Assembly (NCBI RefSeq): GCF_041435435.1
Contig: NZ_CP108494.1
Location: 6,854,501-6,918,500, forward strand
Source of the DNA: Streptomyces sp. NBC_01241
GTDB lineage: Bacteria > Actinomycetota > Actinomycetes > Streptomycetales > Streptomycetaceae
Direction: 5' to 3'
DNA: 64,000 nt
The translations under genes were made by a program, and so were the position numbers. Below, piece by piece: positions 9,361 through 17,445 of this stretch. Positions within the stretch are counted from its first letter, which is position 1, and each line of letters starts with the position of its first letter. The notes below the pieces were generated by a model that was not told where the DNA came from, did no database searches, and worked only from the letters and a program-made list of their open reading frames with translations.

Positions 9361-10649
9361 GACGTCGGCGGTTCCTCGCCGTGGGAGCCGGCACGGGCGC
9401 CTGGGCCCTGGCCGGGTGCAGCACGGGAGACGGCACCGGCCGGGCCCCGGCCCAGGTTTCGGCGGCGCCGCGCTCGCCGGAACCCATCGGCCCACTGCCG
9501 GCAGGTGTCACCTTTCACCAGCACACCACGCGGCTGCGGGCGGCAGGCCCCCTCCGCCATCAGATGCTGTCCGTCTCGCCGTCCGCGCAGGTACGGGTGA
9601 GCGCGGTCCACGGGTCTCGGCTCGACACGGCAGAGACCGTACGGGCCATGGCGAACCGCGTCGGGGCGGTGGCTGCCGTCAATGCGTCCTTCTTCGACAT
9701 CGCCACCAGCGCGGTGTTCAGCGGGTACGACGGTGATCCGCTCGGGCTGTACGTGGAGAACAACGCCATGCTCAGCGAAGCCGCGAACGGCCGCACCGCG
9801 CTGGTGCTCGGCGAGGACGGCGGCACCACGCGTATCGTCGAAGCCCGGTCGGTCAGCACCGTGACGGACAGCCATGGCGCCCGACGGACGATCGACGGGG
9901 TCAACCGGATGCCGGGGCGCATCGTCGGATGCGGCGGTGTGGGCGGGGACGTACTCCGCGGCACCCGGGGAGTGCGGACCGCCCCTGCCCACAACAAACT
10001 GTGCGAGGACCAGGACGAGCTGGTCCTGTTCACGCGTCAGTGGGGACGTGCCGCAGCGGCTGCGGGACCGGGTTCGACAGAGGCCGTGATCGCCTCCGAC
10101 GGCCGCGTCGTCCAGCTCCGTTCCCCCGGAGGAGGCCCGATACCCGCGAGATGCAGGGTCCTGACAGGCATAGGCGAGGGGGCGGCCTGGCTGCGCCGCC
10201 ACGCCCGCACCGGCGCCACCCTGCGGATCACCTCCCAGGTGCACGACGGGGCGGGACGCCGCATTTCGGGGAGGGGGCTGACCGTTGTCCAGGCCGGGCC
10301 GCGGCTGCTGCGCGACGGCGCTCCCGACATCGACATCGAGGCCAACGGGATCCCCGTCACCGCCCTGACCCAGCGCCACCCCCGCACCCTGACGGGCATC
10401 ACGGACGACGGCACACTCCTGCTGGTGACCGTCGATGGCCGTGATCCCGGCGCGAGCGTCGGGGTGACGCTGAAAGAGGCCGCGGAACTGATGCGCTCGC
10501 TGGGGGCACGGGATGCCATGAACCTCGACGGCGGAGGCTCCACGACGATGGTCGTGAACGGCCGGCTCCGCAACCGCCCGCGGGGCGCGGCCGGGGCGCC
10601 GGTCCGTGAGCGACCGGTGGCCAACGCCCTGGTCGTCCTGCCCCGTTGA
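9357..10649 (+). CDS. Exported phosphodiester glycosidase (NAGPA/DUF2233 family)
   Basis: The 430-residue protein starts with a twin-arginine-type leader (RRRRFLAVGAG) ending in a lipobox-like LAGC, so it is probably exported, perhaps by Tat, and may be lipid-anchored. The body carries the phosphodiester-glycosidase (NAGPA) signatures NASFFD near residue 105 and NLDGGGSTTMVV near residue 390. The family cleaves sugar-1-phosphodiester bonds, as in the mammalian uncovering enzyme. As last gene of the coupled operon it may trim or recycle a sugar-phosphate polymer made by the upstream polymerase. The family call is good; the substrate is inferred from context. Confidence 0.8.
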   Translation: MRRRRFLAVGAGTGAWALAGCSTGDGTGRAPAQVSAAPRSPEPIGPLPAGVTFHQHTTRLRAAGPLRHQMLSVSPSAQVRVSAVHGSRLDTAETVRAMANRVGAVAAVNASFFDIATSAVFSGYDGDPLGLYVENNAMLSEAANGRTALVLGEDGGTTRIVEARSVSTVTDSHGARRTIDGVNRMPGRIVGCGGVGGDVLRGTRGVRTAPAHNKLCEDQDELVLFTRQWGRAAAAAGPGSTEAVIASDGRVVQLRSPGGGPIPARCRVLTGIGEGAAWLRRHARTGATLRITSQVHDGAGRRISGRGLTVVQAGPRLLRDGAPDIDIEANGIPVTALTQRHPRTLTGITDDGTLLLVTVDGRDPGASVGVTLKEAAELMRSLGARDAMNLDGGGSTTMVVNGRLRNRPRGAAGAPVRERPVANALVVLPR

Positions 10650-10672
10650 ACCGCCGCCACCCGCGCACAGCA

Positions 10673-10712
10673 CGGACGGGCCCTACCGGAATGAACCGGC
10701 AGGGCCCGTCCG
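10673..10712. terminator. Strong bidirectional hairpin between convergent genes
   Basis: A 17-base stem with one mismatch (left arm 10673-10689, right arm 10696-10712) and a 6-base loop lies between the end of the wall-polymer operon (10649) and the end of fadB (10730). There is no long U-run, which is common for actinomycete terminators. It could serve both strands. Confidence 0.75.
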
Positions 10713-10729
10713 CGTATCAGCGAAGGACG

Positions 10730-12868
10730 TTACGCCGGAACGCTCGCCACGCCCTGCGCGAGGAACTTCCTTCCGTTCACCCGCTCCGAGACGCCCTCAC
10801 GGTCCAGGTACGGCGTGATGCCGCCCAGGTGGAAGGGCCAGCCCGCGCCGGTGATCAGGCAGAGGTCGATGTCCTGGGCCTCGGCGACGACGCCCTCGTC
10901 CAGCATCAGACCGATCTCCTGCGCCACCGCGTCCAGGACCCGGTCGCGGACCTGCTCCTCGGACAGGACGGCATCGCCCTGCTTGAGGAGCGCGGCGACC
11001 TCCGGGTCGAGCTCCGGCCTGGCAGGATTCTCGGCGGAGTAGACGTAGAAGCCGCGCTTGCCGGCCTTGACGACCGCGGCCAGGTTCTCGGAGACGGTGA
11101 ACCGGTCCGGGAAGGCGCGGTTCAGGGTCTCCGACACATGCAGACCGATCGCCGGGCCGACCAGCTCCAGCAGCACCAGCGGGGACATCGGCAGCCCGAG
11201 CGGCTCGATGGCCTTCTCGGCGGTCTCGACCGGGGTGCCCTCGTCGATGACGTTCTGGATCTCGCCCATGAAGCGGGTGAGGATGCGGTTGACGACGAAC
11301 GCCGGGGCGTCCTTCACCAGCACCGCGGTCTTCTTCAGCTTCTTCGCCACACCGAACGCGGTGGCCAGCGAGGCGTCGTCGGTCCGCTCGCCACGGACGA
11401 TCTCCAGCAGCGGGAGGACCGCGACCGGGTTGAAGAAGTGGAAGCCGACGACCCGCTCGGGGTGCTGCAGCTTCGACGCCATCTCGGTGACCGAGAGGGA
11501 CGAGGTGTTGGTGGCGAGGATCGCGTGCGCCGGGGCGACCGCCTCGACCTCCGCGAACACCTGCTGCTTGACGCCGATCTCCTCGAAGACCGCCTCGATG
11601 ATGAAGTCGGCGTCGAAGAAGCCCTCCGCCTTGTCCAGCACACCGGAGACCAGGGCCTTGAGGCGGTTGGCCTTGTCCTGGTTGATGCGGCCCTTGCCGA
11701 GCAGCTTCTCGATCTCGGCGTGGACATAGCCCACACCCTTGTCGACGCGCTCCTGGTCGATGTCGGTCAGCACGACCGGCACCTCCAGACGGCGCAGGAA
11801 CAGCAGCGCCAGCTGCGAGGCCATCAGCCCGGCACCGACGACGCCGACCTTGGTGACCGGGCGGGCCAGAGCCTTGTCCGGAGCGCCGGCCGGGCGCTTG
11901 GCACGCTTCTGGACCAGGTTGAAGGCGTAGATCCCGGAACGCAGCTCGCCGCCCATGATCAGGTCCGCGAGGGCCTGGTCCTCGGCGTCGAAGCCGGCGC
12001 CCAGGTCGCCGTTCTTCGCCGCGGCGATGATGTCCAGCGCGCGATACGCGGCCGGAGCCGCACCGTGCACCTTGGAGTCGGCGATGGCCCTGCCACGGGC
12101 GACGGCCTGGTCCCAGGCAGCACCGCGGTCGACGTCCGGGCGCTCCACCGTGATCGTGCCGTTCAGCACGGAAGCGGTCCAGATCAGCGACTGCTCCAGG
12201 AAGTCGGCGCCTTCGAAGAGGGCGTCGGCGATCCCGAGCTCGAAGACCTGCTTGCCCTTGAGCTGGCGGTTCTGGTTCAGCGAGTTCTCGATGATCACGG
12301 AGACCGCGCGGTCGGCGCCGATCAGGTTCGGCAGCAGGGCGCAGCCGCCCCACCCCGGAACCAGGCCGAGGAAGACCTCGGGCAGCGAGAACGCGGGCAG
12401 CGCCTTGGAGACGGTGCGGTACGAGCAGTGCAGACCGACCTCGACACCGCCGCCCATCGCCGCGCCGTTGTAGTACGCGAACGTCGGGACGGCGAGGCCG
12501 GACAGACGCCGGAAGACGTCGTGACCGCCCTTGCCGATGGCCAGCGCGTCCTTGTGCTCCTTCAGCAGCTCGACGCCCTTGAGGTCGGCGCCGACCGCGA
12601 AGATGAACGGCTTGCCGGTGATGCCGGCACCGACGATCGCGCCCTGGGCGGCCTCCTTCTCGACCTGGTCGATCGCGGCGTCCAGGTTCGCCAGCGACTG
12701 CGGTCCGAAGGTGGTCGGCTTGGTGTGGTCCAGGCCGTTGTCCAGCGTGATGAGGGCGAAGCGGCCCGCACCGGCCGGAAGATCCAGGTGGCGTACGTGC
12801 ACCTGGGTGACGACCTCGCCCGGGAACAGTTCGGCCGCACCCTTCAGAAGCTCGGTGGTGGTGCTCAT
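10730..12868 (-). CDS. fadB: Fatty-acid oxidation multifunctional protein (enoyl-CoA hydratase/3-hydroxyacyl-CoA dehydrogenase)
   Basis: The product is 712 residues in the FadB/FadJ order. An N-terminal crotonase domain (about 15-200) has the oxyanion-hole region around GAAMGGGVEVGL. An NAD-binding Rossmann domain follows (VGVVGAGLMASQLALLF, near residue 330), then two 3-hydroxyacyl-CoA dehydrogenase C-terminal domains. It performs the hydration and NAD-dependent oxidation steps of beta-oxidation in the cytoplasm. The ATG at 12868 overlaps the fadA stop as ATGA, so the subunits of the trifunctional complex are coupled. The extra in-frame residues upstream lie inside fadA and are not used. Confidence 0.92.
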   Translation of the reverse strand: MSTTTELLKGAAELFPGEVVTQVHVRHLDLPAGAGRFALITLDNGLDHTKPTTFGPQSLANLDAAIDQVEKEAAQGAIVGAGITGKPFIFAVGADLKGVELLKEHKDALAIGKGGHDVFRRLSGLAVPTFAYYNGAAMGGGVEVGLHCSYRTVSKALPAFSLPEVFLGLVPGWGGCALLPNLIGADRAVSVIIENSLNQNRQLKGKQVFELGIADALFEGADFLEQSLIWTASVLNGTITVERPDVDRGAAWDQAVARGRAIADSKVHGAAPAAYRALDIIAAAKNGDLGAGFDAEDQALADLIMGGELRSGIYAFNLVQKRAKRPAGAPDKALARPVTKVGVVGAGLMASQLALLFLRRLEVPVVLTDIDQERVDKGVGYVHAEIEKLLGKGRINQDKANRLKALVSGVLDKAEGFFDADFIIEAVFEEIGVKQQVFAEVEAVAPAHAILATNTSSLSVTEMASKLQHPERVVGFHFFNPVAVLPLLEIVRGERTDDASLATAFGVAKKLKKTAVLVKDAPAFVVNRILTRFMGEIQNVIDEGTPVETAEKAIEPLGLPMSPLVLLELVGPAIGLHVSETLNRAFPDRFTVSENLAAVVKAGKRGFYVYSAENPARPELDPEVAALLKQGDAVLSEEQVRDRVLDAVAQEIGLMLDEGVVAEAQDIDLCLITGAGWPFHLGGITPYLDREGVSERVNGRKFLAQGVASVPA

Positions 12869-14094
12869 GCCTTGTCTCCGTCTGCCGTGTCGAAGTGCGG
12901 GTTCTCCCAGACGACCGTCGCGCCCATGCCGAAGCCGACACACATGGTCGTCAGGCCGTAGCGGACCTCCGGCTGCTCCTCGAACTGGCGGGCCAGCTGC
13001 GTCATCAGACGCACACCGGAGGAGGCGAGCGGGTGGCCGTAGGCGATCGCGCCGCCGTACTGGTTGACGCGCGCGTCGTCGTCGGCGATGCCGTAGTGGT
13101 CGAGGAAGGCGAGCACCTGCACGGCGAACGCCTCGTTGATCTCGAACAGGCCCATGTCGTCGATGGTCAGCCCGGCCTTGGCGAGGGCCTTCTCGGTCGC
13201 CGGGATCGGGCCGTAGCCCATCACCTCGGGCTCGACACCCGCGAAGGCGTACGACACGAGGCGCATCTTGACCGGCAGGCCCAGCTCGCGGGCGACGTCC
13301 TCGGCGGCGAGCAGCGAGGCGGTGGCGCCGTCGTTGAGCCCCGCGGCGTTACCGGCGGTGACGCGGCCGTGCGGGCGGAACGGGGTCTTCAGACCCGCGA
13401 GGGACTCCAGGGTGGTGCCCGGACGCATCGGCTCGTCGGCGGTGACCAGGCCCCAACCGGTCTCACCACCCTCGGAGTTGGTGCGACGCACCGAGATCGG
13501 TACCAGATCCTGCTGGATCTTGCCGTCGGCGTACGCCTTGGCGGCCTTCTCCTGCGAGCGGACCGCGTACGCGTCGGCTCGGTCCTTGGTGATCTGCGGG
13601 TACCGGTCGTGCAGGTTCTCCGCGGTCATGCCCATGAACAGGGCGGACTCGTCGACCAGCTTCTCCGACACGAAGCGCGGGTTCGGGTCCACGCCCTCGC
13701 CCATCGGGTGGCGGCCCATGTGCTCGACACCACCGGCGACGACGACGTCGTACGCACCGAAGGCGATGGAGCCGGCCGTCGACGTGACGGCGGTCAGGGC
13801 GCCCGCACACATGCGGTCGATGGAGTAACCGGGCACGGACTGCGGCAGCCCGGCCAGAATTCCGGCGGTACGGCCCAGCGTCAGGCCCTGGTCGCCGATC
13901 TGCGTGGTCGCGGCGATGGCGACCTCGTCGATCTTGGCGGGGTCGAGGTCCGGGTTGCGGCGCAGCAGCTCCCGGATGGCCTTCACGACGAGATCGTCGG
14001 CGCGGGTCTCGTGGTAGATGCCCTTGGGGCCCGCTTTGCCGAACGGGGTGCGGACGCCGTCGACGAAGACGACGTCCCTGATGGTACGAGGCAC
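12865..14094 (-). CDS. fadA: Acetyl-CoA acyltransferase (beta-ketothiolase)
   Basis: The 409-residue thiolase has the acyl-accepting cysteine in DRMCAGAL (C96), the GHPLASSG histidine motif and the C-terminal active-site CVGFGMG. It performs the thiolytic cleavage step of beta-oxidation and pairs with the fadB product encoded immediately downstream. The GTG at 14094 is chosen because GGAGGAGA lies 8 to 9 bases upstream and the protein then begins directly with the conserved RDVVFVDGVRTPFG; the 42 extra codons possible upstream are poor in family features. The length is normal for the family. Confidence 0.92.
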   Translation of the reverse strand: MPRTIRDVVFVDGVRTPFGKAGPKGIYHETRADDLVVKAIRELLRRNPDLDPAKIDEVAIAATTQIGDQGLTLGRTAGILAGLPQSVPGYSIDRMCAGALTAVTSTAGSIAFGAYDVVVAGGVEHMGRHPMGEGVDPNPRFVSEKLVDESALFMGMTAENLHDRYPQITKDRADAYAVRSQEKAAKAYADGKIQQDLVPISVRRTNSEGGETGWGLVTADEPMRPGTTLESLAGLKTPFRPHGRVTAGNAAGLNDGATASLLAAEDVARELGLPVKMRLVSYAFAGVEPEVMGYGPIPATEKALAKAGLTIDDMGLFEINEAFAVQVLAFLDHYGIADDDARVNQYGGAIAYGHPLASSGVRLMTQLARQFEEQPEVRYGLTTMCVGFGMGATVVWENPHFDTADGDKA

Positions 14095-14266
14095 GGTGGC
14101 TCTCCTCCAGGGTGCGGGATGGCACTGCTGCGGGGCACGCCCAGAGGCGCGCCGCTCCCCCCATGCTACTTGCGAGTAACCAGACTGCCCACCCCTTGCG
14201 ACGGGAGCGGCGAAGGTCACACACGGACGGGCTCGGCCGCGAGGACCGTTTCGTCCTCAAACGCCG

Positions 14267-14307
14267 GATCGCCGGACGGGGCGGAGAAAACTGCCCGTCC
14301 GGCGATC
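14267..14307 (-). terminator. Hairpin downstream of the RNase D gene
   Basis: Inverted repeat: 14267-14280 (gatcgccggacggg) pairs with 14294-14307, with about 13 loop bases, and flanking GTCCTC/GAGGAC bases extend the symmetry imperfectly. It lies between the end of the RNase D gene (14384) and the start of fadA (14094). The CCGGACGGG stem is of a kind often seen after Streptomyces genes. A terminator for RNase D is the likeliest role. Confidence 0.6.
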
Positions 14308-14383
14308 GAGGACGCGGTGCGACCCGGGGCCCGCACAACCTGGCGTGAATACGACCCTCGGCCGAGCTCGGCCGAGAACCCTC

Positions 14384-15658
14384 TCAGGCCGCGGACTTCA
14401 GCGAACGGAGCAGGAGCGGGGCCACCTGTTCGATCTGCCAGCGCCGTGCCCCGTACCCGATGAGCGCGGACTCGATCGCGTCGGGGGTCGGATTCTTGGG
14501 CGGCTCCCAGCAGACCCGGCGCACGGTGTCCGGCGTGATCAGGTTCTCCTGCGGCATGTGCAGCCGCTCGGCGAGCTCCGAGACCGCGGCGCGGGCGGCC
14601 ACGAGCCGGGCCGCCGCCGCCGGGTCCTTGTCCGCCCAGGCGCGGGGCGGCGGCGGACCGGCGAGGGTCTGGCCGGGCTGCGGCAACTCCGAGTCGGGCA
14701 GCGCCTTGGCCCGGTCGATGGCCGCCTGCCACTGCTCCAGCTGCCGTCGCCCCATGCGGTGGCCGAAGCCGGGCAGGGCGGTCAACGCGTGCGCGTTCGG
14801 CGGGAGGGCGAGCGCGGCCTCGACGATCGCGGCATCGCCCAGCACCTTGCCGGGTGAGATGTCCCGGCGTTGGGCCACCTGGTCACGGACGGTCCACAGC
14901 TCCCGTACCACCGCCATCTGACGGCGGCGGCGGACCTTGTGCATGCCGGAGGTGCGGCGCCACGGGTCCTTGCGCGGGAGAGCGGGCGGCGCGGAGGCGA
15001 TCGCGTCGAACTCCTCCCGTGCCCACTCCAGCTTGCCCTGCCGGTCGAGCTCGTCCTCCAGGGCGTTGCGCAGATCGATCAGCAGCTCGACGTCGAGCGC
15101 CGCGTAGCGCAGCCAGGGGTCGGGCAGCGGGCGGGTGGACCAGTCGACGGCGGAATGGCCCTTCTCCAGCGAGTATCCGAGCACGCTCTCGACCATGGCG
15201 CCGAGGCCGACCCGCGGGAAGCCGGCCAGCCGTCCGGCCAGCTCCGTGTCGAAGAGCCCGGTGGGAGTCATCCCTATTTCGCGCAGACAGGGCAGGTCCT
15301 GAGTGGCGGCGTGCAGGATCCACTCGCTGCCGTGCAGCGCGTCCCCGAGTCCCGACAGGTCGGGGCAGCCGACCGGGTCGATCAGCGCGCTGCCCGCGCC
15401 GTCGCGGCGCAGCTGCACGAGGTAGGCGCGCTGGCCGTAGCGGTAGCCGGAGGCGCGCTCGGCGTCCACGGCGACCGGGCCGGAGCCCGAGGCGAAGGCG
15501 GCGACCACCCGGGCGAGGGCGTCGTCGGATGCCACCACCGGGGGAATTCCCTCGCGAGGTTCGAGCAAGGGGGTCGGCGCCGGGGCGACGTCGTCCGGGG
15601 GAGCGCCCCCGGTGGTTCGCAGTGAAGTGTCTGCTGCGGTCTCTTGGGCGTCGGTCAC
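14384..15658 (-). CDS. rnd: Ribonuclease D-type 3'-5' exoribonuclease with HRDC domain
   Basis: The product is 424 residues. The DEDD exonuclease domain (about 45-215) shows motif I VAVDAERASG, motif II LHAATQDLPCL and motif III YAALDVELLIDL, so all four metal-binding acidic residues are present and the nuclease should be active. An HRDC-type RNA-binding domain follows (about 235-320), then a C-terminal helical region typical of actinobacterial members. The role is tRNA/stable RNA 3' processing or quality control in the cytoplasm. The ATG at 15658 is preceded by a less GC-rich stretch (15660-15682) next to the 38-base palindrome. Confidence 0.88.
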   Translation of the reverse strand: MTDAQETAADTSLRTTGGAPPDDVAPAPTPLLEPREGIPPVVASDDALARVVAAFASGSGPVAVDAERASGYRYGQRAYLVQLRRDGAGSALIDPVGCPDLSGLGDALHGSEWILHAATQDLPCLREIGMTPTGLFDTELAGRLAGFPRVGLGAMVESVLGYSLEKGHSAVDWSTRPLPDPWLRYAALDVELLIDLRNALEDELDRQGKLEWAREEFDAIASAPPALPRKDPWRRTSGMHKVRRRRQMAVVRELWTVRDQVAQRRDISPGKVLGDAAIVEAALALPPNAHALTALPGFGHRMGRRQLEQWQAAIDRAKALPDSELPQPGQTLAGPPPPRAWADKDPAAAARLVAARAAVSELAERLHMPQENLITPDTVRRVCWEPPKNPTPDAIESALIGYGARRWQIEQVAPLLLRSLKSAA

Positions 15659-15682
15659 GTGTCAAGGGTATCTGTGTATGTA

Positions 15683-15720
15683 CGGCGCCCGTCGACGGAA
15701 CGTTCCGTCGACGGGCGCCG
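15683..15720. terminator. Perfect 38-base palindrome between whiI and the RNase D gene
   Basis: Bases 15683-15701 are the exact reverse complement of 15702-15720, giving a 19-base perfect arm with no spacer. It follows the end of whiI (15775) and precedes the RNase D start (15658), both leftward. Termination of whiI is the likeliest role. Because it lies only 25 bases from the RNase D start it could also be part of that leader, or a protein-binding site. Confidence 0.6.
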
Positions 15721-15774
15721 ATGAATGTAAACCAGCCGGTCCGCATCGCTGCGCGGACCTGCCGGGGTACGGGG

Positions 15775-16437
15775 TCAGTGAATGATGCCCGTGCGCAGGG
15801 CGACGGCGACCATTCCTGCGCGGTCGCCGGTGCCGAGCTTGCGGGCGATTCGGGCGAGATGGCTCTTGACGGTCAGGGCGGACAGGCCCATCGAGACGCC
15901 GATGGCCTTGTTGGACTGGCCTTCGGCGACCAGCCGGAGGACCTCGACCTCGCGGCCGGACAGTTCGCGGTAGCCGCCCGGGTGGCTCGGGGTGCCGGGG
16001 GGCCGGCGGTGCATACGGGCGGCATTGGCGCCGATGGGGGCGACGCCGGGACGGGTGGGGTGGCCGATATTGGTTCGGGTGCCGGTGACGACGTAACCCT
16101 TCACGCCGCCCGCGAGGGCGTTGCGTACGGCGCCGATGTCATCGGCGGCGGAAAGGGCGAGGCCGTTCGGCCAGCCGGCGGCTCGGGTCTCGGACAACAG
16201 GGTCAGCCCGGAACCGTCGGGCAGGTGGACGTCGGCTACGCAGATGTCGCGTGGATTGCCGACGCGGGGACGGGCCTCCGCGATGGACGACGCCTCGATG
16301 ACGTCACGTACTCCGAGTGCCCACAGATGGCGGGTGACGGTGGAACGGACGCGCGGGTCGGCCACGACGACCATGGCCGTCGGCTTGTTCGGGCGGTAGG
16401 CGACCAGGCTTGCGGGCTGCTCTAGGAGAACGGACAC
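15775..16437 (-). CDS. whiI: Atypical response regulator WhiI, sporulation
   Basis: The 220-residue protein has a receiver-like domain (20-120) and a LuxR/NarL helix-turn-helix (about 155-215; ELSGREVEVLRLVAEGQSNK). The receiver keeps the acceptor-position aspartate (D69) but has lost part of the phosphorylation pocket: the acidic pair is D27-P28, and the usual lysine after GYxx is T118. Known WhiI has such a pocket and works as a heterodimer with BldM to activate late sporulation genes, so phosphorylation is probably not the switch. The GTG at 16437 has AGGAGG about 6 bases upstream. The location between RNase D and DUF3000/hemE, and the candidate sigma-WhiG promoter, support the identity. 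Confidence 0.9.
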   Translation of the reverse strand: MSVLLEQPASLVAYRPNKPTAMVVVADPRVRSTVTRHLWALGVRDVIEASSIAEARPRVGNPRDICVADVHLPDGSGLTLLSETRAAGWPNGLALSAADDIGAVRNALAGGVKGYVVTGTRTNIGHPTRPGVAPIGANAARMHRRPPGTPSHPGGYRELSGREVEVLRLVAEGQSNKAIGVSMGLSALTVKSHLARIARKLGTGDRAGMVAVALRTGIIH

Positions 16438-16515
16438 CAGGCCTCCTGGGAAGTGGCGGGACGGGCCGGCTCGGGGATGAAGCCGGGGCGAACCGTGCTT
16501 GAAGGGTCATTGACC

Positions 16516-16543
16516 TCTTCGGCAGCAGACCCGTCCTCCTTTA
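16516..16543 (-). promoter_or_regulatory. Candidate sigma-WhiG promoter of whiI
   Basis: On the leftward strand there is TAAA (16543-16540), 16 bases, then GCCGAAGA (16523-16516). This fits the sigma-WhiG consensus TAAA-N15/16-GCCGATAA in 10 of 12 positions. It would start transcription about 70 bases before the whiI GTG. whiI is a known sigma-WhiG target in Streptomyces. The start point is not mapped here. Confidence 0.7.
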
Positions 16544-16693
16544 GAGGAAGATCACGATTTAGTGAGTAACAATTCGGGCAAATCGGACACGCGATCGATT
16601 GTACGAAAAAAATGCCGGTAATACTGCGACCTTTGTGACGCAGTGTTACCAGCATGGGGAGTGCTTCGTCGGGGAAGAGGGGTGCGAAGGGTT

Positions 16694-17353
16694 TCAGGGG
16701 GCCTGGGGGCCGCGCCGCTGAGGGAGCGTCACCACCGCCGCGTCGGCGGGGTCCGACGGCGGCAGGCCGGCGATCTGGCACAGCAGATCGCCCCACGCCG
16801 TCAGGTGCGCCGCCGTGTCCGGTACCCCGCCACGGCCCTCGCGTGGCGTCCATGACGCCCGGATCTCGATCTGCGTCGCCGGGCGGCGCGTGGCCAGCGC
16901 ACCGAAGTAGTGCGAGCCCGCCCGGGTCACCGTGCCGCCCGCCTCGCCGTACGACAGACCGCGCGCCTCCAGCGCACCGGTCAGCCACGACCAGCACACC
17001 TCCGGCAACAGCGGATCGGAAGCCATCTCCGGCTCCAGCTCGGCCCGCACCAGCGTCACCAGGCGGAAGGTCCCCTGCCAGGCCTCGTGCCCGTCCGGGT
17101 CATGGAGCAGCACCAGACGGCCGTCGGCGAGATCCTCCTCGCCCTGGACGACCGCCGCTTCCAGCGCGTATGCGTACGGAGCGAGCCGCTTGGGCGGCCG
17201 TGTCGACTCCACCTCCAGCTCGGGGCGCAGCCGCGCCGCGTGCAGCGCGTCCACCGCCGACCGGAACGCGGGCGGGACGGAACCACCCTCCGCGCTGTCC
17301 TTGCTGTCAGCGCCATCGGATTGATCGGAGAACTGTCCCTGAGCCGGAGCCAT
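16694..17353 (-). CDS. DUF3000 family protein
   Basis: The 219-residue soluble protein belongs to the actinobacterial DUF3000 family, recognised by FRSAVDALHAARLRPELEVE near the N-terminus, APYAYALEAAV, and SHYFGALATRRPATQIEIRASWTP. Function is unknown. It is consistently found beside hemE and whiI in streptomycetes. The ATG at 17353 gives the normal family length; upstream in-frame sequence overlaps the divergent hemE region and lacks family features. There is no signal peptide and no membrane segment. Its start is 92 bases from that of hemE, so the two share a divergent promoter region. Confidence 0.8.
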   Translation of the reverse strand: MAPAQGQFSDQSDGADSKDSAEGGSVPPAFRSAVDALHAARLRPELEVESTRPPKRLAPYAYALEAAVVQGEEDLADGRLVLLHDPDGHEAWQGTFRLVTLVRAELEPEMASDPLLPEVCWSWLTGALEARGLSYGEAGGTVTRAGSHYFGALATRRPATQIEIRASWTPREGRGGVPDTAAHLTAWGDLLCQIAGLPPSDPADAAVVTLPQRRGPQAP

Positions 17354-17445
17354 GCGGGGAAGAGTAGGCGGAACCGGAGCCTCGTGCAGGGAGGGACACC
17401 CGGGGCGGCCCCGGCTGCTTGCGGCTTCATGCGAAGATTCTGTGT

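Noticed and set aside
10646..12961. A 771-codon rightward open frame across fadB
   Set aside because: It is rich in Asp/Leu/Gln/Arg, typical of the complementary frame, and the leftward frame carries the FadB motifs.
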